DNA of 64,000 bases from Phaseolibacter flectens ATCC 12775 (GCF_000518745.1 NZ_JAEE01000001.1:245084-309083); one strand, 5' to 3'; numbered from the stretch's first letter, positions 30,998-41,460 are shown. Numbers and translations: made by a program. Notes: generated from the sequence alone by a model not told the origin.

Positions 30998-31042
30998 TTG
31001 TTAGATCATTCTTATTTTATATTGTTAGATGATTCTTATCTT
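30998..31042. repeat. Two direct 21-bp repeats between GT9 gene and lpxO
   Basis: TTGTTAGATCATTCTTATTTT (30998-31018) recurs with two changes at 31022-31042 (TTGTTAGATGATTCTTATCTT), a 24-nt period. A degenerate third copy may precede it. The location in a divergent promoter region suggests regulator binding sites. Confidence 0.5.
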
Positions 31043-31180
31043 TTGTATGCAATTTATTTCTCAGCGAAAGGTTGCCCTGTGTCAGTATAGCCAGTCATTG
31101 ACTAGGCCATTAAGGTTAAAAAAGAAAGTATAAATTAATCTATAATGCGAAAACCGATACTCAGCAAAGATGATGCGTCA

Positions 31181-32083
31181 ATGAAATACCTGATTCTCTT
31201 TCTATTTTTTCTTTCTGTTTGCTACATTCATTTTAGGGGAAAAGTCCGTTATAAATTTTTACGGCAACTCTCCGATCATTCGACCTTTGTGGCTCCATTA
31301 AATTGCTTTATGTACGCATTTTCAAGAATCGACAAAACGCCCTTTTTACCAGCAGACACGTTTCCTGAACTGCAAGTGCTTAAAGATAATTGGCAAGAAA
31401 TAAGGAAAGAAGCCGAATACTTGCACTCCCTGACCGAAATTAAATCCTCAGACAGATACAATGATGCTGGATTTAACTCCTTTTTTAAAACGGGATGGAA
31501 ACGGTTCTATCTCAAGTGGTACGATGACGCACACCCTTCTGCCAAAGAATTATGCCCGGTGACAACGGATTTAATTAATAAAATTCCTGGTATCAAAGCG
31601 GCAATGTTTGCTTCATTACCAGACGGAAGCCGGCTTCCTATGCACAGAGATCCTTATGCAGGATCGATCCGTTATCATCTCGGTTTAAAAACGCCCAATA
31701 GTGATCTGTGTTTTATTGAGGTTGATGGCACTCGCTATAGCTGGCGTGATGGAGAGGAAGTATTATTTGATGAAACCTATATTCACTTTGCTGAGAATAA
31801 AAGTGGTGAAGACCGCCTGATCTTATTTTGTGACATCGAACGTCCTATGACAAGCAAATGGGCTCAAAACGTGAATTACTTTTTCGGTCGTTACTTAGTT
31901 GGCGCCGCTGCCGCACCCAACAATGCCAACGATAAAACAGGCGGGATCAATAAGATTTTCAAATATATTTATCAGATAAGAATTGTCGGTAAAAAATTGA
32001 AAGCATGGAATAAACGGGCTTATTATCTGATTAAGTGGACACTGTTTGCAGCAATCGCCATTGCAATTTGGACTCATATCTAA
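31181..32083 (+). CDS. lpxO: Lipid A 2-hydroxylase LpxO
   Basis: Fe(II)/2-oxoglutarate dioxygenase of the aspartyl/asparaginyl beta-hydroxylase family that hydroxylates the 3'-secondary acyl chain of lipid A at the cytoplasmic face. An N-terminal membrane helix (about residues 2-18) precedes the signature YIHFRGKVRYKFLRQLSDHSTF. The iron ligands lie in MHRDPYAG and ETYIHFAEN, and ILFCDIERP follows. A C-terminal hydrophobic helix is also present. ATG 31181 gives 300 residues, close to Salmonella LpxO (302); an upstream ATG at 31145 overlaps a TATAAT and is less likely. Confidence 0.92.
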   Translation: MKYLILFLFFLSVCYIHFRGKVRYKFLRQLSDHSTFVAPLNCFMYAFSRIDKTPFLPADTFPELQVLKDNWQEIRKEAEYLHSLTEIKSSDRYNDAGFNSFFKTGWKRFYLKWYDDAHPSAKELCPVTTDLINKIPGIKAAMFASLPDGSRLPMHRDPYAGSIRYHLGLKTPNSDLCFIEVDGTRYSWRDGEEVLFDETYIHFAENKSGEDRLILFCDIERPMTSKWAQNVNYFFGRYLVGAAAAPNNANDKTGGINKIFKYIYQIRIVGKKLKAWNKRAYYLIKWTLFAAIAIAIWTHI

Positions 32084-32316
32084 TCACTAACACCTTGTCT
32101 AAAAGCCCCCTGACTCCACTTGGTATTTTCGCTCTCTCTCGGCAAGTTCAATAAAACCAGAGAGGGCTTTCTCGCCCAGGCACATGCTTAAGCTCGTCTT
32201 TTTCTTTTTCTTGTTCACTTTCCCAGCAAGATTCATAAGTATAAATTATAATTTTGACTGAGTTGTTCGCCTGAAAGTTCGGCGATTTATCGTGTTAATT
32301 GAGAGGAAATTCGAGA

Positions 32317-32883
32317 ATGATGAACATTAACAGCGGGTTAGTTCTGGGACTGATTTTAGTCTCCTGCCCACTTTATGCCGCCGTGCATTCAGAATTGGCA
32401 AATTCAGATAAAATAAGTCAGAGTGCAGGGAAAGTACACCCCCCCATCCATTATGATACTATCTGGGCTGATAAACAGGGCGCGACGCATGTTGCTCATT
32501 GTCAAATGCAAGGCTTGGAGTTTAAAAGTTATGCCCCGCCAGCCTCACCACAATGGATAGGCCTAGCACCTGATCAAATTGAACGTATTGCATTTGGCAT
32601 CTTACCTCCTGGCTACGTTGCTCATTGGCATCATGCGCCTGGTCCACAATGGGTGATCACACTTTCAGGGCGCTGGGCGGTACAAACCACGGATGGTAGT
32701 GTGCTTGAACAAGGACCGGGACAGTTAGAATTTAATGCAGATAATACATCGTTTGCACGCCCAAACGATGCAAGAATCGGCCATACCACTCGGACGGTGG
32801 GCAATGAACCCAATATACAAATGATCATCAAACTCAAACCCGGTGCTGTCAATGCACAAGCACAAGGTCCTTGCGCATTCTGA
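32317..32883 (+). CDS. Secreted cupin-domain protein
   Basis: 188-residue protein with a signal peptide (MNINSGLVLGLILVSCPLYA) and a single cupin barrel. Cupin motif 1 is GYVAHWHHAPGPQWVITLSG, offering His ligands for a metal; motif 2 is about GQLEFNADNTSFARP, with GHTTRTVG after it. The start ATG at 32317 follows GAGGAAATTCGAGA. Probably periplasmic. I do not recognise a specific function; no catabolic or biosynthetic partner is adjacent, and lpxO upstream and a TPS transporter downstream are its only neighbours. Confidence 0.75.
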   Translation: MMNINSGLVLGLILVSCPLYAAVHSELANSDKISQSAGKVHPPIHYDTIWADKQGATHVAHCQMQGLEFKSYAPPASPQWIGLAPDQIERIAFGILPPGYVAHWHHAPGPQWVITLSGRWAVQTTDGSVLEQGPGQLEFNADNTSFARPNDARIGHTTRTVGNEPNIQMIIKLKPGAVNAQAQGPCAF

Positions 32884-32953
32884 TCACAAGGTTATTCCCC
32901 CGCCTACCCCTCATTCAATTCACATCGAGAGAGAAGCGGGGTATCAATTGAAA

Positions 32954-34618
32954 TTATATTTGCAAATACACGTTGAATGAGAACAAAGCACTGTTGGTTA
33001 TCATATGCTCTGGATACATGAGCGGCGTTGAGACGGATAAATCATAACCAAACTTACCGAGTGCCCCTTTGAACCCTGTAGCCGCACCCATTAACCTGCC
33101 ATTGCTGTAATAGCCAATGGGATAAATATTGCCCCAAATTTGACCATAATCCAGCCCAGCATACCAGATAATGTCTTTAAAACCGGTGACCACATTATAG
33201 GTATTCTGCAAATAAAACCCTTTATCACCATTTAAGCTGTTACTATTTTCAAATCCACGGACATTCCAGCGATCCCCCAATGAGAATTGATCTTGTAGCG
33301 TCAAAGGCTTAGGTGCATACTGGATGTTAGAACTGAGTTCATACCACCCTCTTACACTGCCAATATTCAAAATCTTGCTGTAACTGGTATCCAAACTGAA
33401 GATATTGCTGCGCTTGCTGACAAGGCCTGAATTCATATCGGAGGTGTAGTCTGCGTCAAGGATAGGCAGAAAACGCTGCCAAGATAAATTACTGTTCAAT
33501 TCACCATCAGCAAACTCTTGCTTATAGTTGATTCCCGTTTTGATATTTGTCATATCTCTACGCTGCAGAAGCAATTCAATATCCTCAAGATGGTATTTTA
33601 CGGTGCGTTTTATCAGAGACACATTCAACGAGATTTTCTTATTCTGATCCCGGAATATCATCCGATTGGCTTTTGCACTCAAATACTGGCTTTCACCTTT
33701 ATAATCGAAATAATAATTATCGATGGCAATTTGTTGCTTACTCACACTGTGTACCCAGTTAAAGTCAAAATTCCAATAACCAAAAGGGACGGAATAGTAG
33801 GCGCTCATATTGTCATAACTGCCATGATTCTGATGAATACTGGTCGTGCCCGCAAAGTAGAAAAGATCATTGAGATGAGTTGGATTATAAAGGTAACCAA
33901 TGGCGTTGGTTAATATCGGTCCCGTCGGTTTATCTCCCCAATTATTTACCCACAACCTCGCCGCCACATTTTTATACGTCAACACATTAATAATAATATC
34001 ACTGGTACCTTCAGTTTGACCCGGTGCAATAGAAAACTTCACATCCACGCTAGGGTTCCGCTGCATAATTTCAAGACTTTGCTCAATCGCACGGAGATTG
34101 AGTATATCGCCTTCCTTAATAGCCAAAACTTTCTTATTAAGCTTATAATTGTTAATTATTATTTTTCCAATACGTCCAGCCCGAACGACAAGTTTCAACG
34201 TCCCATTCTTCAATTTTTGATTCGGTATTTCGACCCGACTCGTCACATAACCTTTCTTAATAAGAAAATCTTGCAGGTATGTCGCCACATTTTCTACACC
34301 ATTAACGCCAAGACAGCGACCAACGATATATTGGCTGATTTTATTCACAAGGTAGTTTGGGATATCGGCATTATCGACGATTAACTGTTTAACAGTGAAG
34401 CAATTGGTCTCTTGAGGCAAAACAAGGGTACCCACCGTACTATCTTGCAGCTTAGAGTATACATCTCGCCCTTTGATCGCGTTCTGCTGCTTAATCCCTT
34501 TATCAATATTGTTCTGATTGTTAATCGCACTTCCCAAACTGTCTGCCGCAGACGCTGGAATCGCAAAGCAAGAAAATAAGCCAATAAATAAAAGTGTGCT
34601 CCTACAATTAATCATCAT
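32954..34618 (-). CDS. ShlB/FhaC/HecB family two-partner-secretion transporter (TpsB)
   Basis: Outer-membrane pore that exports a large TpsA exoprotein from the periplasm. A signal peptide (about 24 residues, ending PASAAD) is followed by a helix/linker region, two POTRA domains (about residues 70-235, CFTVKQLIVDN...; YVTSRVEIPNQKLKNGTLKLVV) and a 16-strand barrel. The barrel's L6 loop carries the hallmark VRGFENSNSLNGDKGFYLQN. 554 residues is typical. It ends in YLQI rather than a final aromatic. The probable partner is the exoprotein at 38430, which lies 3.8 kb away on the opposite strand. Confidence 0.92.
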   Translation of the reverse strand: MMINCRSTLLFIGLFSCFAIPASAADSLGSAINNQNNIDKGIKQQNAIKGRDVYSKLQDSTVGTLVLPQETNCFTVKQLIVDNADIPNYLVNKISQYIVGRCLGVNGVENVATYLQDFLIKKGYVTSRVEIPNQKLKNGTLKLVVRAGRIGKIIINNYKLNKKVLAIKEGDILNLRAIEQSLEIMQRNPSVDVKFSIAPGQTEGTSDIIINVLTYKNVAARLWVNNWGDKPTGPILTNAIGYLYNPTHLNDLFYFAGTTSIHQNHGSYDNMSAYYSVPFGYWNFDFNWVHSVSKQQIAIDNYYFDYKGESQYLSAKANRMIFRDQNKKISLNVSLIKRTVKYHLEDIELLLQRRDMTNIKTGINYKQEFADGELNSNLSWQRFLPILDADYTSDMNSGLVSKRSNIFSLDTSYSKILNIGSVRGWYELSSNIQYAPKPLTLQDQFSLGDRWNVRGFENSNSLNGDKGFYLQNTYNVVTGFKDIIWYAGLDYGQIWGNIYPIGYYSNGRLMGAATGFKGALGKFGYDLSVSTPLMYPEHMITNSALFSFNVYLQI

Positions 34619-35734
34619 TATTTTACAATTCTCATCCCTGTTATCACTTTATCGTTGATATTCTAAACATTGATAATGTATAGACTCCCTGCCTATTACT
34701 CAGCCTCAGCTTACATTTTTTATCAGAAGCCAAATCAATGATCGTTTCTAAAATGAACGAATATAAATCAAAAAAACAAAAGCAAAAAAACGGAAAATTT
34801 CATTATAACAATTGGCAAAGTAATATTCTTACTTAAGTATTGATTTGATTTCGTAAAGTTAGCTGCTGTATTTTATAAAAGCATTACCATCCTAAATCCA
34901 ACCGATATCGCTATCAAGATTGATAAAAGACGACAATCTAATTCATTCGCATTTAAAGATCAAGTTTTCACTTGATTAATTCATAAACTCTTATGTTATG
35001 CTAATTATCGTTAGCTATTTAAATCTTTCATATAATCCTAAATAAATGATGCAAATAATAGCCAATAAGATTCAATAAAGCTTAAAAAATGAATACCCAA
35101 AATCAAACACGCCACAGGATCAAAAAAACAAAGAAAAACACAATAAATATAGAACAAAAAGGAATATGAATATTTAACCATTAAAGCATGATTTTTATGC
35201 AAATAATGTCAAAACAGCCTCGATTGACAATTGAGATTTATCTCATCGAAAAGAGTAATAAAAACATTAAAAAACAATAACGGGCTGTATTAATTTAAGT
35301 GGATCCACGTTTAAATAGGAAATTTCAACAAACACGCTACTAATTTAGATGAGTAATAATAAAATAAAACTACTTTTTAGTTGCGTTTAGTTATTGTTTT
35401 TATTTATCATGGTAGCATGATGTTACTTTAGTAAGTAATAGACAACAATTAATAGCGAATAAACAGTTTAACGTCGCTTTAATCTGTGAATGGAACATCA
35501 ATAGAACTCATTCAAATGAGTATCACACAATTAACTTTTTCAACGTTATTTGTGTTTTACTCTTGCTTTTATCGAATATAAAATATAGGAATTTTCTTGT
35601 TTATCATCTCTGATATACATGTTTATAATTCATAATTTTATACCAGCAATGATCTTTTAGAAAGAATATTTATCTATTTATAGCAACATAAAAATTCAAT
35701 ATATTTAGATAATACAAAATAATGGAATAACACA
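34619..35734. other. AT-rich gene-free stretch upstream of tpsB
   Basis: 1.1 kb without a credible gene, strongly AT-rich. A 10-bp palindrome GTGGATCCAC sits at 35299-35308 within a near-symmetric TTTAA...TTAAA context. It presumably contains the tpsB promoter; H-NS-type silencing would be expected for such composition. Confidence 0.45.
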
Positions 35735-35998
35735 ATGATAACAATCTCAGAAAGAAATAAAAATTTTCATTTTTTATTGCGCACTTTCATTTACTTCTGT
35801 TTACTTTTTATTTTTATTTTTCTAACAGATAATCTACTCATTGCCTACTTAGTGACAGGTGCGACTGAGATATCACTGATTGACATTATCCCTACCTCTA
35901 TTTTTTGTCTGTTTTTTAGTATTGCGTTCTCACTTTATTTTTTTATAAAAAAACAAACAAAAACAATCCCATATAGAATAAGCCAAGCCATTGAATAA
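35735..35998 (+). CDS. Small two-helix membrane protein, unknown
   Basis: 87 residues with two hydrophobic segments (LLRTFIYFCLLFIFIFLTD and IIPTSIFCLFFSIAFSLYFF) joined by a short loop, and a basic C-terminus. A purine-rich ATGGAATAACAC precedes the ATG. No family is recognised. It lies alone between AT-rich gene-free stretches and between the TPS genes; a chance AT-rich frame cannot be excluded. Confidence 0.45.
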   Translation: MITISERNKNFHFLLRTFIYFCLLFIFIFLTDNLLIAYLVTGATEISLIDIIPTSIFCLFFSIAFSLYFFIKKQTKTIPYRISQAIE

Positions 35999-36880
35999 TT
36001 TAGATTAATATAAAATCAAACTCACGATTATTACCCAAAGTATTGCCGTTAACTTTTATTGCAAAACGATAAGAATTTTATTCATTGTTAATCAATTTCA
36101 GTGCAGAGGAATTGAGAGCCAACTGAAAAAATTAATCAATTAAAAAAGCAATAACATTGCATCTTTTGTCTTTTAATAAAGATTAACCAACTGTAAATCA
36201 GAGGTATTAATACGATAATAAATATGCAAGCTTCATTGCGTATTTATTCATTTAACTGGCAGTCGATAAGAGACGTATAACTCTTAACTGATCAGTTAAA
36301 TCGATCTCATGACAGTAAATAGCTCGGCATAGCCATAATCATCCCGAGTTGGTTTTTCATTAATTTATTCACATAATATAACCGTGATTTCGCGATTGAG
36401 AAATCAGTCATGGTAAAGATCGATATTGAATATAAACGGTGCATGATCATTTCAGCCTACCTGCACGGTTCGGTGCCAAATGAAACCTAGGTTGATATCA
36501 GGTACATTTCCTTTCTCTGCCTAAAAATGAAATCACTGTATTGACGCATATCACTCAATCACGATCAATGGATAACTAAATGTGATAGTATCTCGATTAA
36601 TTACTTTTTTTATTACTCAGTTACCTGTTAAGACTCATCCATTATTGATGCGCGACATTCCCTATGTCCCTCCTTTGACCATGATGTCCAAATACAAAAA
36701 GTAGGTGATTACTTTTATATTCCGAGATACGTCGTAGTAGAAGACGGTTAACGAGGACGAGACAGTCCATCACTTCAATGCCCCTAAATTTGCAACTTTG
36801 TCATTGAGTTCATAGAATGAATATCGACTCCTGCATTTACTGTCAGTTTTCGTCACAATTCAGTGGAAAGGATTATCAGC
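35999..36880. other. Gene-free stretch before the EcsC gene
   Basis: Nothing recognisable beyond AT-rich sequence; short frames around 36411 and 36690 are interrupted and unidentified. Confidence 0.4.
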
Positions 36881-37708
36881 ATGAATATTGAATTCGATAC
36901 TATCGACTATCAGGATCTTAAACACGCCGTAACATTACTGGAATCCCCCTCAATATTGACGCGATTAACGTCTTTTACAGGCCCATCCATGGAAACGACG
37001 CTCAATAAACTCCCCGCATCGGTCATTGGGATGCTGAATAACGCAGCGAATGCCGCTCTCGTTAAAGCTTCGACGCTCGCGTTTAAAAGCCTAGGCAATA
37101 CCCCCTCAGTCGCAGCCTCCCCCCGATTGCATCAGCTTCTTGCAGCAACGACAGGCGCAGTCGGAGGCACATTGGGAATAAGTGCGTTATTACTCGAACT
37201 GCCTCTCTCAACAACCGTTATCATGCGAGCTGTGGCAGATATTGCGCGTAGCGAAGGGTTCAATTTAACCGAGAGTAAGACACAGCAATACTGCATAGAA
37301 GTGTTCGCTTTATCTGCTGAAACGGCAAGCGAACATAAGACAGATACCCGCTATTACATGACGCGCAGTTTTTTGACTCAATCCATGCAACAACTCGGGC
37401 AAATGATAACCTCACCGACAGCACAGACGATGAATCGCACGCTAAGTCAACACCGAGGGAAATGGCTCAGTGCAATCATTCATAAAGTGACGCGAAAATT
37501 TGGGGTCGTAGTCACCCATAAAATAGTCGCCCAGTCCGTGCCGGTACTCGGTGCGCTAGCAGGCGCATCAATCAACACGCTGTTTATTAACTTTTATCAA
37601 GCTAGAGCGCGGGGTCATTTTATTGTTAAAAGACTCGAGAAAAAATACGGTGCTGCCCGCGTTAAAACAGAATATGAGAGCATAGTGAAGCTGTCATTGT
37701 CACAATAA
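36881..37708 (+). CDS. EcsC family protein
   Basis: 275-residue protein of the EcsC family (PF12787 type), whose members are found beside transporters and in accessory regions and have no settled biochemical role. The conserved part includes ATTGAVGGTLGISALLLELPLSTTVIMRAVADIARSEG, and a second hydrophobic glycine-rich stretch (VPVLGALAGASINTLFINFYQARARGHF) near the C-terminus, suggesting membrane association. AAAGGA precedes ATG 36881 by 8-9 nt, better than an upstream in-frame start at 36863. It lies between the TPS genes, on the same strand as the exoprotein. Confidence 0.8.
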   Translation: MNIEFDTIDYQDLKHAVTLLESPSILTRLTSFTGPSMETTLNKLPASVIGMLNNAANAALVKASTLAFKSLGNTPSVAASPRLHQLLAATTGAVGGTLGISALLLELPLSTTVIMRAVADIARSEGFNLTESKTQQYCIEVFALSAETASEHKTDTRYYMTRSFLTQSMQQLGQMITSPTAQTMNRTLSQHRGKWLSAIIHKVTRKFGVVVTHKIVAQSVPVLGALAGASINTLFINFYQARARGHFIVKRLEKKYGAARVKTEYESIVKLSLSQ

Positions 37709-38429
37709 AGTCTCCGTTATCGAATTTTACCATCAAACGACACCTTTCATTCCCACCGTATTATTAATGATCTTGTGATTAATATCACTGAATAAATCAC
37801 CGTAATAGAAAATTGTTGGAAAAATCCGCTATAGTTTAAACAATTTAATATATTAGACACCTTCTGGAAAGAGCATCTATTAATATAGGATGTAAATTAA
37901 TCCATTTTAGGTATAAATATAAAAGTAATTTATGGTAGCCATTTGAATCCTCCGTGCTTTCACTTTCTGACTAATAGGTATCTTTTATTAAACACATCAA
38001 AACCCACTTAAAAAAAATAGCCACATCCATATGATTAATATAGGGTTTTACAATTCAATTTCCTTACCTAAATCTGATAATGATAGTTCTTAATATAATT
38101 ACATTTTGTAACTTAATGACCACAAACAATACCTCACAACAATACTTCACATAAATATTAAAATAAAATAAATAAATTAAAAAACTTGATATGTAATTTT
38201 TTTTATACTAGATTCTACCTGATATGGATGAGGTGTTTGCTGCATTTTTGAGATTTAGCCAGTTTGGATTTAAAAAAAACAGCAATGGCGTTTTTTACTT
38301 GAATTTATATTGTTTAAACCAAATTCTTAATGTAAGCACTGAATTCCATTCGTTATTAAACTCAGAAGCTAATTGCATTCATGCAATTTTTATTTTGTTT
38401 AAAAATCATAAGTCGAGGTTGAAAACAGG
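37709..38429. other. Gene-free stretch upstream of the exoprotein gene
   Basis: AT-rich, with no gene I can support. A 70-codon frame (38224-38436) overlaps the exoprotein start and has no binding site. It presumably holds the tpsA promoter. Confidence 0.45.
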
Positions 38430-41024
38430 ATGTTAAAAAATATTAAATATCGGCTGAGTCCGATTGCCGGAGCCATCATATTAGCCGTACCAACCCTTGC
38501 AATGGCTGATATCAATATGACGAATGGTAATGTGAGTATCGTTAACGGTACACCTGTCATCAATATCAACACACCAAATGTAAATGGCATTTCTAGTAAT
38601 GACTTCAGCAAAATGGATATTGATTCCAAAGGTGCGGTCTTCAATAATAGCAGTGCTGATGGTCAATCTATCCTAGCCAATAAACTGGGTGCGAATCCAA
38701 ATCTTGCGGCAGGTGGTGCTAAGATCATTCTTAACCAAATCAAATCGAACCGGGCATCAGACCTCAACGGTCCCATGGAAGTGTTTGGTGATAAAGCAAA
38801 ATTGATTATTTCTAACCCCTCTGGGATCACCTGCTCTAGCTGCTCGTTTGTTGGTAATACCCAAGATGTCACCCTAACAACAGGCACACCTCGCTTATCA
38901 TTTAACCAACTTTATGGCTATGAAGTTTATAATGGTGACATTGTTATCAAAGGAAGTTTAAGCAGTAATTCACCCACCGCAATTATTGCAAGAGCAGTAC
39001 AGATCAATGGTGATGTGAATGTTTCTGGTAAGAATGCGTTAACCGTTATTGCAGGCGCAAACTCAGTTTCGTCTGATAACCAAGTAACAGGATCCACCTC
39101 GGGTGCATGGCGTTTAAATCGTTATGGTATTGATGTCTCGTCTTTTGGTGGAATGTACGCAGATAAAATTACCTTAGTTAGTACAGACAAAGGCGTTGGT
39201 GTCCGTAATAATGGTGTGATTACCGCAGGTAGCGCCGGCTTGGTATTGAATGCCAATGGTAATCTTATCAATAAATCAGGAAATATCACGTCTAATGAGA
39301 ATATTTCGATTACCTCAAACGGGGAAATCAATAACAACTCAGGCAAGATTATTGCCGCGGGTGATGCCACACTGAATACAACACTTGCTTCGATTAGTAA
39401 CCAGTCTGGTGGTGTGTTAAGTGCGAGTAAAAAAATGAATATCAATGCGTCATCCTTGAACAACACGGATGGTCGTATTTACGCCACTGACGACTTGTCT
39501 ATTGATACCAATAATCAAACCTTAGTTAACAAAGGTCAAGCTGCCACCGCGGGTATTTACGGCAACAAGGTTACGATCAATTCTGGTGAGTTTAATAATC
39601 AATCAGGGAGAGTTTCTGCAGGTAGCGTCAATCTCTCGGTAAAAAATCTGAACGTAAGTCAAGGTGAGATTGATGCGATAAACGATATTAATGTTTATGC
39701 AAAAGATTACATCACCAACACGGAAGGCCGTATTCGTTCAGATAATGGTGCAGTCAATTTAACTGCAGTGAATACCATTGGTAACTGGAATAATAAAACC
39801 CTGAATATTACCGGTGATGATGCAGGTGGTATTATTTCAGGCCTTGGTGGTACAACAATCAGAGCAAAGCAATTAATCAACGGCGGACAGATCGTATCTA
39901 ACGGTGATATTAATATCAGCGTGACGAATGATTACAGAAACTATGATCAGTGGCCAACAACATTGTTACCACTTTCAGAAGTCACTGGTATCGTCAAATC
40001 AGGTGGTTCGATTTCTATTACGGCCAATGATTTATCTAACAGAGATTCTTCAATCACTGCCGATAAAAATATTGATATTACCGTTACCAAATCTTTTGAT
40101 AATAGAAAAGGGACGTTACTTGCAGCAAACGGCTCAATCAATTCATTCTCTAAATCGTTGAATAACTGGCGCGGATTAATTTCCTCTGCTGATATGCAAT
40201 TGGAAACAACGGATTATGTTAATAACAACTCCGGTTTTATCACTGCAACCAATAACCTCAACCTATTAAGCCAAGGTAATATTGATAACAACTTCAGTAA
40301 TGATTTTGGCAGCAATGAGTCTTATAAAGGTCAAAACGGTGGTATTGTTGGCCTGAATAGCACTTATATCCGTTCAGCCTCGTTAAGTTCTAATGACAGC
40401 CGGATTTTGGCTATCAATGGCAACTTGGATATCAACGTGGCTGGCGATATCAGTAACTGTAATAGTACTATCAGTTCAGGCACCACGATGAATCTGGATT
40501 CAACCTCGTTAAATAATAACTTTGGTGTGATCCACTCTGGTGACGATATGGTCGTAAGAACCAATAAATACAGCAATCTGTCGAATACATTAGATATTAA
40601 TGTAATGAAAACAGGCACAAATACTGGTACGATCATTTCAGATTCTGCGCTGAGAATGGATGTCAATGGTAACTTCATCAACTACAGCTCCATTATATCT
40701 AAAAAAGATACCGACCTCCGTGTTTATGGTAACTTCACTAACTACGGTTATGTCAACAGCCAAGCCGGAAATGCTGCACTTGACATCCACAGCGTGCTGA
40801 GTAATTTTGGCGAAATTTCAGCAGCTTACAATCTAAATCTGCAGTTACTCCCCATTTCAACAATTGAAAACAACAGTATTTTGAAAGCAGGAGGAACAAT
40901 GAATATTGATGCGGGATTTCTGAATAACCGTACCAATGGAGTAATTTCAGCTGATAAAAGCATGGATATCCATAATACAAAATTAACTAATTATGGAAAT
41001 GGTCGTATCATCTATCCCAGCTAA
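38430..41024 (+). CDS. Short filamentous-haemagglutinin-like exoprotein (TpsA)
   Basis: Two-partner-secretion exoprotein. A signal peptide (about 26 residues, ending TLAMAD) is followed by the TPS domain (about residues 27-270), with GISSNDFSKMDIDSKGAVFNN, GPMEVFGDKAKLIISNPSGIT (the NPNG region) and the paired cysteines CSSC. The remainder is beta-helix made of roughly 20-residue haemagglutinin repeats rich in N, G, S and D. At 864 residues it is short for the family and has no C-terminal toxin, pretoxin or VENN-type boundary. A strong terminator lies about 50 nt after the stop, so the end looks genuine. Secretion presumably uses the TpsB at 32954-34618. Confidence 0.92.
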   Translation: MLKNIKYRLSPIAGAIILAVPTLAMADINMTNGNVSIVNGTPVININTPNVNGISSNDFSKMDIDSKGAVFNNSSADGQSILANKLGANPNLAAGGAKIILNQIKSNRASDLNGPMEVFGDKAKLIISNPSGITCSSCSFVGNTQDVTLTTGTPRLSFNQLYGYEVYNGDIVIKGSLSSNSPTAIIARAVQINGDVNVSGKNALTVIAGANSVSSDNQVTGSTSGAWRLNRYGIDVSSFGGMYADKITLVSTDKGVGVRNNGVITAGSAGLVLNANGNLINKSGNITSNENISITSNGEINNNSGKIIAAGDATLNTTLASISNQSGGVLSASKKMNINASSLNNTDGRIYATDDLSIDTNNQTLVNKGQAATAGIYGNKVTINSGEFNNQSGRVSAGSVNLSVKNLNVSQGEIDAINDINVYAKDYITNTEGRIRSDNGAVNLTAVNTIGNWNNKTLNITGDDAGGIISGLGGTTIRAKQLINGGQIVSNGDINISVTNDYRNYDQWPTTLLPLSEVTGIVKSGGSISITANDLSNRDSSITADKNIDITVTKSFDNRKGTLLAANGSINSFSKSLNNWRGLISSADMQLETTDYVNNNSGFITATNNLNLLSQGNIDNNFSNDFGSNESYKGQNGGIVGLNSTYIRSASLSSNDSRILAINGNLDINVAGDISNCNSTISSGTTMNLDSTSLNNNFGVIHSGDDMVVRTNKYSNLSNTLDINVMKTGTNTGTIISDSALRMDVNGNFINYSSIISKKDTDLRVYGNFTNYGYVNSQAGNAALDIHSVLSNFGEISAAYNLNLQLLPISTIENNSILKAGGTMNIDAGFLNNRTNGVISADKSMDIHNTKLTNYGNGRIIYPS

Positions 41025-41073
41025 TTTACTAAAAGAAAACCTCAACATTGGGTAATACTAGTCGTACTCAACC

Positions 41074-41107
41074 AAGCAGAAACGCCCGCGTTTCTGCTTT
41101 CTTTCTT
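41074..41107 (+). terminator. Terminator of the exoprotein gene
   Basis: AAGCAGAAAC (41074-41083) and GTTTCTGCTT (41090-41099) form a perfect 10-bp stem followed by TCTTTCTT. Confidence 0.85.
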
Positions 41108-41460
41108 CAATATATCCTTATTTACCCATTCTCTGCATGTTACCTCGATCTAAAGCGACGATTAGCCAGCCATTTGAATGATTATCCCTGTCTGTTATGG
41201 TGAGCAGTGCCCCCTCATGGTACGCTGGCTAATCTGGACAATCATTAGTTAAACCTTTTCATGTCTTCGACAATGCGTTGATCAAGTGATCAGAGAGAAA
41301 AAACGCGGGGAAGTTAACTTGCGCGTAGATTGAATAATCAAGATGCAGTGACAACAGTGAACCGAGCTATCAGCGACGAGCTGATAAGGCGTTAAAAGGA
41401 AAACGGGATCTACCCAAGAAAAATACAGCGAAATGCAGCACGGGGATGAGTAAGATACGA

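Noticed and set aside
38224-38436. 70-codon frame overlapping the exoprotein start
   Set aside because: No binding site and it collides with the signal-peptide start of the exoprotein.
38430-41024. Contact-dependent inhibition (cdiA/cdiI) system
   Set aside because: The exoprotein lacks a pretoxin motif and a toxin end, and no immunity-like small gene follows; a terminator does.
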